Positions 5,524 to 10,873 of a DNA stretch of 14,988 nt are shown piece after piece. The translations under genes were made by a program, and so were the position numbers. Where the stretch lies: assembly GCA_002451235.1 (NCBI GenBank), contig DKBN01000020.1:1-14988 (forward strand), read 5' to 3'. Every line of letters starts with the position of its first letter. Position 1 is the stretch's first letter. This stretch comes from Patescibacteria group bacterium UBA6899. GTDB lineage: Bacteria; Patescibacteriota; Minisyncoccia; Phycocordibacterales; UBA6899. The notes under the pieces are model-generated. The model worked only from the letters and a program-made list of their open reading frames with translations, had not been told where the DNA came from and did no database searches.

Positions 5524-7020
5524 TTAGGTGGGGTTGTCTCCAATGCGTGAGATCAACCGATAGCCCTCAAGAGTAAATGTTTCAATGATCAACCCTCCTG
5601 GGGGAAGGTAACGCTTGAATTTATTTCGCACAGTCCCCAAGCTCGGAGGATACCCGCCGCGAGTTGCTCCCAACATATGGCCCGGAACGATCTCTCCATA
5701 CCTCTCCAGTAGGGTGCGGACTACTGTACATTCTTTTGGTGTAAGCAGTACGGAACCGAATGGAAGCCTCAACTCCATTTCCCCCTGTTTTCGCTTATCG
5801 GTTAGTTCTCGTGGTACGAACGAATACGAAAGCAGTGGTATGGTAGTGAGTACGTCAGGAGAGGAAGCAGGGTGAATACATGCTGCGAAGAGATGTTCGT
5901 CAAAGAAATATCCTCCGTTGTGCACCTTCTTGAACGCAGCCTGTGCTCCAGGAAATCGCCCACACATTTCCTTGCGGAGATGGCAAAAAGCAGAGATAAG
6001 ATCACGTCGATCGGAAAGACCAAGAACCCTACACAGCTCCCCGACTCCTATAGGGGATCCATTTGATCGTGCAAGGGTGTCCAGTAGTGCCGCGGCCCGA
6101 GGTGTAAGAGAGAACGATGTTAATCTTTCCCTGTAGGTGAACTGGATCTTTCTCGCTCGTAATACTTTGAGTGAGAATATCCCGGTTTGTTCCCCCGTCT
6201 CCCCAGTCCTCTGTGGATCGCTCTCTTTTTCTACGGTGAATTTTCTTTTTTGGAAGCATTCTATCAACTCCTCTGACATTGAAATGCATGTCCGAGTCAT
6301 CGGAATGCCATTCGTTATAGTCGCGGTGAGTTCTTCAAGATCCCTAAGAGCCTTGATGGTTTCGGCGCTCTCCATCGTTACCTCATTGGCGCGGGGGCCC
6401 TCATATCTTCCCGTTGCCCTCTTTGCCCACCCTAAGGGGACCCACGGTTCTCGACCAGGATCGCTACTTAAGGTCACTGCTCGTGTGTGGTGTAATTTTG
6501 CATTAAGACTGCAGCGAAGCATATCCCGAGTCAATCTTCCCACCCACAACAATTGTTCATCGAGAAGGCGCAGGTGTGTGAGGAGCGTCTGAAGCATGTG
6601 TTCTTCGCCGAACGAACCCTTCAGACTCGCAAATCCACTAAACCGGCTACGCAATTTTAGCGTAGCGAACGTCACCCATTCACGCGAACGTGTGTCAGGA
6701 AGTTGGATGACCTCATCAGCGCCCATCTCGATGAGTTCCGACTGTGTGGGATTGGAATGTACGCTCGTGACGGCCAAGACCGGGAAACAGCGTCCGTTCT
6801 TGTTTGCGCGTACCTCTCGCACCACCTTTTTGTCGTGATCGGGGAACGTCCCAGTGAACACAGCGGCGACCCTAGGCGAAACGGCACTCTTGATGACATC
6901 GATGTACTTCGTGAGACCGGCTGATGGGGATACAGGGACCACAACCGCTCTCGCACCCACCAATAACGGTTTCATGATGGAGCACTGCTCGGAATTTCCC
7001 GCGATCAGCATCGTTGACAT
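5524..7020 (-). CDS. Atypical transcriptional regulator: degenerate receiver-like domain plus two OmpR/PhoB-type winged helices
   Basis: 498 aa, start fixed by GGGGGAGG (7025-7032) four bases before ATG; an upstream in-frame start at 7080 is unsupported. Residues 1-125 follow a receiver pattern: strand MLIAG, later VAAVFTG, then FPVLAVTS and IEMGADEVIQLPD. The acidic pocket is missing, the phospho-aspartate position reads about Thr56, and the conserved Lys of the usual 'KP' is Leu107. Residues 140-265 look helical. Residues about 291-375 (FSLTPRAAALLDTL ... KVHNGGYFF) and 414-492 (VLLTPKECTVVRTLLERYG ... TFTLEGYRLI) each match an OmpR/PhoB winged helix, including the GY wing end. It probably binds DNA without phosphorylation. 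It is a single-gene unit with its own terminator. Target unknown. Confidence 0.8.
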   Translation of the reverse strand: MSTMLIAGNSEQCSIMKPLLVGARAVVVPVSPSAGLTKYIDVIKSAVSPRVAAVFTGTFPDHDKKVVREVRANKNGRCFPVLAVTSVHSNPTQSELIEMGADEVIQLPDTRSREWVTFATLKLRSRFSGFASLKGSFGEEHMLQTLLTHLRLLDEQLLWVGRLTRDMLRCSLNAKLHHTRAVTLSSDPGREPWVPLGWAKRATGRYEGPRANEVTMESAETIKALRDLEELTATITNGIPMTRTCISMSEELIECFQKRKFTVEKESDPQRTGETGEQTGIFSLKVLRARKIQFTYRERLTSFSLTPRAAALLDTLARSNGSPIGVGELCRVLGLSDRRDLISAFCHLRKEMCGRFPGAQAAFKKVHNGGYFFDEHLFAACIHPASSPDVLTTIPLLSYSFVPRELTDKRKQGEMELRLPFGSVLLTPKECTVVRTLLERYGEIVPGHMLGATRGGYPPSLGTVRNKFKRYLPPGGLIIETFTLEGYRLISRIGDNPT

Positions 7021-7024
7021 ATTT

Positions 7025-7032
7025 CCTCCCCC
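7025..7032 (-). promoter_or_regulatory. Shine-Dalgarno GGGGGAGG for the 5524-7020 regulator
   Basis: Four bases before the minus-strand ATG at 7018-7020. It selects this start over the in-frame codon at 7080. The leader upstream (7033-7108) holds an ATGTACAT palindrome and a weak TTGCGC-16-TATTGT promoter candidate. Confidence 0.65.
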
Positions 7033-7108
7033 GGTTGATTCAGAATGGAATGTACATGAACGTCTTTTCCCACAATACACAGGAGGTTTAAGAGCGCAAG
7101 TCTTACTG

Positions 7109-7137
7109 AAAAAAGCGCGCTGACGATGTCAGTGCGC
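7109..7137 (-). terminator. Rho-independent terminator after the broken receiver-like gene
   Basis: On the minus strand GCGC-A-CTGAC, loop ATC, GTCAG-C-GCGC (one A/C mismatch), then TTTTTT. The TGA of the upstream gene (7129-7131) lies inside the hairpin. Confidence 0.7.
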
Positions 7138-7553
7138 CCGTGAGATCTTCTCGATGATGCTGCTGAAAGTTCTCGCGACCTCATCAGGGTCGTTGATATT
7201 CCCGATAGCGAAGACGTTTTCGACCTTCTTTTCGTGGAACATAGAAGGTTCCGGTCTGTTCGCAGATCGCTCTGGGGTGTGAATGACGAATATCGGGAAA
7301 TTCTTCATGACAGCTCCGCGGCGTTCCCTCGACTGGATAGCTCAAAGGATCTTGAGCCCGTAGTCCGGATATGCCGACGAGAAAAAAACGAATGCGTCGG
7401 GGCGCCGCATAAGGGACATCTTGAGGATATATACGGGGGAAAGTAACGCACTCAGTCCCCGCATCGCGCGGGAAGTCGTTTCAGGGAGATCTCGATGATC
7501 GTTTTCACCAACTGGGTATCCGTACCCACCACCATAAGCATGGGGAGATGCAT
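7129..7553 (-). pseudogene. Broken stand-alone receiver-like (CheY-fold) gene: one frameshift and one in-frame TGA
   Basis: Three minus-strand pieces read as one protein. From ATG 7553: MHLPMLMVVGTDTQLVKTII and on to LKRLPAR, stopping at 7452-7454. In another frame, from near 7464: LSPVYILKMSLMRRPDAFVF, then YPDYGLKIL and a TGA at 7342-7344. In the same frame after it: AIQSRERRGAVMKNFPIFVI, HTPERS, and VENVFAIGNINDPDEV, ending at 7129-7131. Strand and helix spacing fit a receiver: about 47 residues separate the first acidic site (Asp12) from the expected phospho-site, which reads Ser rather than Asp. The TGA could be a CGA (Arg) changed by one base. It lies just behind capA and in front of the winged-helix regulator. 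A terminator remains. Alternatives: assembly errors, or separate short peptides. Confidence 0.6.
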
Positions 7554-7610
7554 GTTCGCTCTATTAAGTAATGTCCGACACCACATTACCCGAACGCTGA
7601 AGATGCGCAA

Positions 7611-8642
7611 TCAGGGAAGTTCGAGATATTGGTACATGTCGCCCGCTTCCTCGTCCGTTGCGACGCGCGGCTGGGCGAATTCGTCGACGCGGATGATTGT
7701 GTGCGTCATGCGAACGATGGTGCTCGATGCTTTGACTACGTCGACTTCGAGCGCGAGTCCGAGCTTCGTGTCACGCGACCACTCTTGGTCGAAGATAAAG
7801 TTCCCAAGGCTATAGTAGATCCACTTGCCTTTATAAAATTCACGCGACTGGATCCAGTGGGGATGAGTGCCGATGACAAGGTCCGCGCCGAGGCCGATCG
7901 CCGCATGGGCAAAACGTCTCTGGATATCGTTCGGCACACTCGTGTATTCCGTACCGGCGTGCATTGAGATAACGACGAAATCCGCATACGCGCGTGCTTC
8001 ATCGATCGCCTCTGCGAGCCGCCAGAAGTCGAAGCAGGCGCTCCCCGCGAGAGTATCGCTCGCGCAGTAAGATGGTGGGACCGGGGTCGTATCGTTCTCG
8101 GCGATGTACGCGATCGTGGTCGAACCGACCGTGACATAACGAGGAGTATAAGCTTCACTTGACGTTCCCGCACCGACCGCAACGATGCCATTCTCCGCGA
8201 GGTGGGCAAGCGTTTCGCGGACGCCGCTCTCACCCTCATCTCCCATATGATTGTTGGCGACCGATACAACGCTCACCCCTGCCCGTCTCAGATAGGGGAG
8301 GAACTCCGGATCGGTGCGGAAGCGCATCTCGCCGCTCTGGACCGTCCGACCGTGCGTGACGGGGGATTCGAGGTTCGCGAACGTCACGTCGGCATTCTTC
8401 AGGAGACCGCGCAGTTTCTCAAAAGGAAAGTCGTAGCTGAACGCCATCATTTGCTTATCCACCCCTCGCGAAGGCATAATGTCGCCCACGAATAGGAGTT
8501 TGACGACCTCGATGGGTTTCGGGGCCACATCCACCTCTTTGGGGCGAAAAACGGCCTCTAGGGCCTTAAAATGGCCCAAAATTGCAAGAGAACCGACAAC
8601 TCCGATGGTGACACCGGAAAGGAAAATTAGCCATCTTTTCAC
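7611..8642 (-). CDS. CapA/YwtB-family protein (PGA_cap, metallophosphoesterase-like fold)
   Basis: 343 aa with an N-terminal membrane anchor (residues about 4-23) followed by a CapA domain on the outside. Visible family motifs: FVGDIMPSRGVD (51-62), FANLESP (88-94), VANNHMGD (128-135), MHAGTEYTSVP (227-237), GTHPHWIQ (258-265) and SLGNFIFDQ (278-286). These His/Asp/Asn residues are the metal ligands expected in this calcineurin-like fold. In Bacillus, CapA takes part in poly-gamma-glutamate capsule production, but most family members, including this one without capB or capC beside it, are uncharacterised cell-envelope proteins. Start is GTG at 8642, six bases after TAGGCT, with no clear SD. 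Divergent from the HAD gene. Confidence 0.92.
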   Translation of the reverse strand: MKRWLIFLSGVTIGVVGSLAILGHFKALEAVFRPKEVDVAPKPIEVVKLLFVGDIMPSRGVDKQMMAFSYDFPFEKLRGLLKNADVTFANLESPVTHGRTVQSGEMRFRTDPEFLPYLRRAGVSVVSVANNHMGDEGESGVRETLAHLAENGIVAVGAGTSSEAYTPRYVTVGSTTIAYIAENDTTPVPPSYCASDTLAGSACFDFWRLAEAIDEARAYADFVVISMHAGTEYTSVPNDIQRRFAHAAIGLGADLVIGTHPHWIQSREFYKGKWIYYSLGNFIFDQEWSRDTKLGLALEVDVVKASSTIVRMTHTIIRVDEFAQPRVATDEEAGDMYQYLELP

Positions 8643-8648
8643 GAAAAC

Positions 8649-8654
8649 AGCCTA
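8649..8654 (-). promoter_or_regulatory. -10-like TAGGCT six bases before the GTG at 8642
   Basis: On the minus strand TAGGCT, six bases, GTG: the same spacing as at other SD-less genes here. The -35 at 17 nt (TTCCAG) is poor. Confidence 0.4.
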
Positions 8655-8710
8655 CTTGATTATTTCGACTTCTGGAAGCACCGGTTTTTCTGCCGAGCGC
8701 ATCTTGCTGA

Positions 8711-8716
8711 TATACT
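8711..8716 (+). promoter_or_regulatory. -10 box TATACT of the HAD gene
   Basis: TATACT lies four bases before the ATG at 8721 and seven before the second ATG at 8724, so transcription should begin at the start codon itself. It shares the 78-bp divergent gap with the capA promoter. Confidence 0.5.
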
Positions 8717-8720
8717 GCGA

Positions 8721-9275
8721 ATGATGCCGAAACCGATCCTGTTCATAGATCTAGACCGAACAATGTTCGATACCGAGCGCCTCTACGAATTCTGGGGGAT
8801 CGAAGCAACGAAACGGCTGCCGTATATGGAGGCGACAATGGCGGGGAAGATCCCCGAGCCGAATTGGGCGGAGTCCGTGTTCCTTGACGTCAAACCGTTC
8901 CTCGAACGCGCGCAAGAACGATGCTTGCTCGTCCTGCTTACGCGCACCGCCGATGTCGATTTTCAAAAACGCAAGCTCGAACGCTCCGGATTGGGAAATT
9001 TCTTTTCTGGCGCACTTTACACCACCGCGATGCATGCGAAAGGTGAGCTTGTGCACGATTTCCTCACGAAACGCGGCAAGGACGCCGTCGCAGTGTTCTA
9101 TGTCGATGACGAGCCGATGAATATTCATGACGTGAAGAGCGAGAACCCCCAAGTCTTCGCGATGCTCATGCGCCGCCCCGACGGCCTTGAGCGCGTCCAT
9201 GACGGCTATCTTCCGCCTGATGCGATCGTTGAGGATTTCGCGGACGTCGCGCATCATATGAAATTGTACGTATAA
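8721..9275 (+). CDS. HAD-superfamily hydrolase
   Basis: 184 aa with all four HAD motifs: I FIDLDRTMFDT (Asp10 nucleophile, Asp12), II LLTRT (Thr74), III Lys108 in AKGELVHDF, IV FYVDDEPMN (Asp129, Asp130). The cap, between residues about 18 and 58, is small and helical, as in subfamily I phosphatases. It is most likely a cytoplasmic phosphatase of a small phosphorylated compound; the substrate cannot be deduced. Two ATGs in tandem (8721 and 8724) are possible starts, and spacing to TATACT favours a leaderless mRNA beginning at 8724. It is divergent from capA and convergent with the small membrane-protein gene, 13 bases apart. Confidence 0.85.
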   Translation: MMPKPILFIDLDRTMFDTERLYEFWGIEATKRLPYMEATMAGKIPEPNWAESVFLDVKPFLERAQERCLLVLLTRTADVDFQKRKLERSGLGNFFSGALYTTAMHAKGELVHDFLTKRGKDAVAVFYVDDEPMNIHDVKSENPQVFAMLMRRPDGLERVHDGYLPPDAIVEDFADVAHHMKLYV

Positions 9276-9300
9276 AAAAACGGCCAGCCTATGCTGGCCG
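9274..9300 (-). terminator. Rho-independent terminator of the 9289-9606 gene
   Basis: An 8-bp stem CGGCCAGC/GCTGGCCG (9281-9288 and 9293-9300) with a 4-nt loop; on the minus strand it is followed by seven T. The minus-strand TAG (9289-9291) lies in the loop. On the plus strand no T-tract follows, so it serves one direction only. Confidence 0.85.
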
Positions 9301-9606
9301 CCCATACTTCTGGCATCGCCGCCAAAGTAACTTTCGAGCGAACTCCAACTGTCTTCGCCGAAGGTTGATGGTACGTTGAGAGAACCCCCGCTTGGGCATT
9401 TCCGCCAATTTCACCATTTCAGTGCGATAGGCCATCCAAAGCAGCGGTCCCTCGTGATCTTTCCCGGTATCCGCCCAGAAGCTTTCGGAGAGACCGAGCA
9501 GGCGAGCGAGGCGATTTTCTTCGGCTTCCTCTCCCCAAATTTCCAGGCACGTCCAAGCGATGCCGACGCACGCAAATATTCCAAAGAATTTCCAAACTTC
9601 ATCCAT
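9289..9606 (-). CDS. Small single-span membrane protein of unknown function (105 aa)
   Basis: Not recognised. Residues about 4-22 (VWKFFGIFACVGIAWTCLEI) form an N-terminal hydrophobic segment, likely a signal anchor. The rest is soluble and rich in Glu, Arg and Trp: an acidic stretch (WGEEAEENRLARLLGL), then a very basic C-terminal helix (RRRQLEFARKLLWRRCQKYGR). GGGAGG four bases before ATG supports the start. The control region is the cleanest in the window: TTGACA-17-TACAAT with an inverted repeat in the spacer, and a strong terminator overlapping the stop. It lies downstream of yqeY but has its own promoter, so it is probably made at a high or regulated level. Confidence 0.75.
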   Translation of the reverse strand: MDEVWKFFGIFACVGIAWTCLEIWGEEAEENRLARLLGLSESFWADTGKDHEGPLLWMAYRTEMVKLAEMPKRGFSQRTINLRRRQLEFARKLLWRRCQKYGRPA

Positions 9607-9633
9607 AGAGCCTCCCGCAGGTATCCCGAAAAT

Positions 9634-9662
9634 ATTGTACTGAAATATTCAGCTAGTGTCAA
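9634..9662 (-). promoter_or_regulatory. Consensus-like promoter of the 9289-9606 gene
   Basis: On the minus strand TTGACA (9657-9662), exactly 17 nt, TACAAT (9634-9639). The predicted leader is about 20 nt and contains GGGAGG. It is one of the two best promoters in the window. Confidence 0.8.
9640..9652. promoter_or_regulatory. Inverted repeat CTGAA-ATA-TTCAG between the -35 and -10 boxes
   Basis: A 5-bp perfect dyad with a 3-nt centre, placed inside the promoter spacer where a bound repressor would block RNA polymerase. It does not match the LexA boxes I know. It could be chance. Confidence 0.35.
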
Positions 9663-9665
9663 TGT

Positions 9666-10121
9666 TTATCCCAGGAGTTCCTCTGCCACCGCTTTTACGT
9701 CCGCACCATCGGCCTTGCCGGCACACGCCTTCATGACCGCACCGATGAATTGACCCATCTTCGACTTGTCCGCGATGCCGAGCTCAGTTTTCTTTGTTTC
9801 CGCGATCTTTCTGATCTCCTCTCGAGACATCATCTGGGGGAGGAAGGTCTGGATGATCTTCTCTTCCTTGAGCTCCTTCTCGGCAAGCTCGGGTCGGCCG
9901 CCAGCCGCGAACTGTTCCGCGGAATCCTTGCGCTGTTTCAAGAGGCGCTTCAGGACCGCAATCGAAGAATCATCGTCGAGGATCTCCTGCGGCGGTCTGC
10001 GCTTGGCGACGACCTCGTTGACAAATGCGGTCGCGATCCCGCGTAGGACCTCGAGCCGCGCCGCATCCTTTGCCCGCATGGCGTTCTTGATCTCCTCTTT
10101 GATGGTTTCGTGAAGCAACAT
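9666..10121 (-). CDS. GatB/YqeY domain-containing protein
   Basis: 151 aa, the normal length for the family. It matches YqeY throughout: an N-terminal helix MLLHETIKEEIKNAMRAKD, VLKRLLKQRKDSAEQFAAGG, RPELAEKELKEEKIIQTFLP, and a C-terminal KMGQFIGAVMKACAGKADGA close to the family consensus GKVMG..M....GKADG. The C-terminal fold is shared with the tail of GatB and binds tRNA-like structures in that enzyme; YqeY itself is stand-alone and its role is not established. ATG at 10121 has no SD; a TATAAT (10150-10155, minus strand) lies about 28 bases upstream. It is divergent from the GGDEF gene. Confidence 0.92.
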   Translation of the reverse strand: MLLHETIKEEIKNAMRAKDAARLEVLRGIATAFVNEVVAKRRPPQEILDDDSSIAVLKRLLKQRKDSAEQFAAGGRPELAEKELKEEKIIQTFLPQMMSREEIRKIAETKKTELGIADKSKMGQFIGAVMKACAGKADGADVKAVAEELLG

Positions 10122-10149
10122 ATGAATATTGGTGAGATGATATGCGTGG

Positions 10150-10155
10150 ATTATA
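10150..10155 (-). promoter_or_regulatory. -10 box TATAAT of the yqeY-like gene
   Basis: A perfect TATAAT on the minus strand, giving a leader of about 20 nt without an SD. No recognisable -35. Confidence 0.4.
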
Positions 10156-10179
10156 CCCGAAGCGGCACCAGGGCATTCG

Positions 10180-10207
10180 TTGACTAATCCGTAAAATATC
10201 GTAGAAC
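10180..10207 (+). promoter_or_regulatory. Probable promoter of the GGDEF gene
   Basis: TTGACT (10180-10185), a 16-nt spacer, TAGAAC (10202-10207). The leader of about 25 nt holds AAGGA at 10230-10234, five bases before the ATG. Confidence 0.45.
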
Positions 10208-10239
10208 GGCAGTGGTTTGGACTTTATGGAAGGAAACCA

Positions 10240-10812
10240 ATGAGCGAAGCAACGTTGCTCAATGCGGAGCTGGTGCGGGCCTTGGACGAGAATCGGCGCC
10301 TTCGTGATGAGGTCACCATCCTTCGGCGAAAGGCGTACTTCGATGGACTGACCGAGTTGTATCGGCGAGAAACATTCCTTGACCTCGCGGGTGAATTCAT
10401 CGATCGGCTGAGTACCGGACGGCTGCGCGCGGACGATCCAAGACCAGAAACGGTCGCGCTCGTCATGCTCGATCTGATCGATTTCGGAAAGATCAACGAT
10501 GTCGAGGGGCATCTTGCGGGCGACAAGGTGCTTGCGAAAGCAGCAAGCGGCATCCGTCGGCGAATGCGCGGCCAGAGCGATTGGTACTGCCGATACGGGG
10601 GCGATGAGTTCCTCGTGCTCCTCAAAGGAGTCACCCGCGAACAGACGGAGCGTGTGATCGCCGACATCAACCGCAACATGAAAGAGGAGGACGCCAGACT
10701 TATCGCTCGAGCGGCCATCGAGTTCTACCAACACGGCGATACGCTGGCTTCGATGCTGGAACGTGTCGATCGCGGAATGATCGCACAGAAGGGAGCGATG
10801 CTACGTTCATGA
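10240..10812 (+). CDS. GGDEF-domain protein, putative diguanylate cyclase
   Basis: 190 aa: a short N-terminal helix that could form a coiled coil (residues 5-30, LLNAELVRALDENRRLRDEV), then one GGDEF domain. Key residues are intact: DGLTELYRR (35-43), MLDLIDFGKINDVEGHLAGDKVL (from 77, Asp78 for metal) and the signature YGGDEF (119-124). The C-terminal VDRGMIAQKG matches the usual end of the domain. Active-site completeness suggests it makes c-di-GMP from two GTP. The RxxD feedback site is not in place: the residue three before Asp114 is Gly111, with Arg110 next to it. There is no sensor or membrane segment. SD AAGGA supports the start. Own promoter and terminator. Confidence 0.88.
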   Translation: MSEATLLNAELVRALDENRRLRDEVTILRRKAYFDGLTELYRRETFLDLAGEFIDRLSTGRLRADDPRPETVALVMLDLIDFGKINDVEGHLAGDKVLAKAASGIRRRMRGQSDWYCRYGGDEFLVLLKGVTREQTERVIADINRNMKEEDARLIARAAIEFYQHGDTLASMLERVDRGMIAQKGAMLRS

Positions 10813-10825
10813 CGATGAGATCGTC

Positions 10826-10855
10826 ACACCCCGGAACCTCCGGGGTGTCTTTTTT
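10826..10855 (+). terminator. Rho-independent terminator of the GGDEF gene
   Basis: A perfect 10-bp stem ACACCCCGGA/TCCGGGGTGT with an ACC loop, followed by CTTTTTT. It ends seven bases before the -10-like box of the ATPase gene. Confidence 0.9.
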
Positions 10856-10861
10856 GCATGG

Positions 10862-10867
10862 TAGAAT
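10862..10867 (+). promoter_or_regulatory. -10 box TAGAAT six bases before the ATG at 10874
   Basis: TAGAAT, six bases, ATG, placed directly behind a strong terminator, so the ATPase must be transcribed from here and with almost no leader. The -35 region is occupied by the terminator hairpin. Confidence 0.6.
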
Positions 10868-10873
10868 CATCGT

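Noticed and set aside
6137..6592. Plus-strand ORFs inside the 5524-7020 regulator
   Set aside because: The minus-strand gene has SD, terminator and two recognisable domains; the plus-strand frames have none.
7050..7057. ATGTACAT palindrome upstream of the winged-helix regulator, as an autoregulatory site
   Set aside because: An 8-bp palindrome is expected often by chance and no second copy or clear promoter boxes flank it.
7342..7344. In-frame TGA read as a recoded sense codon (code 25 or selenocysteine)
   Set aside because: TGA ends many intact genes here (e.g. 4295-4297, 13565-13567, 14669-14671), no SECIS-like hairpin follows directly, and the same gene also has a frameshift, so decay is simpler.
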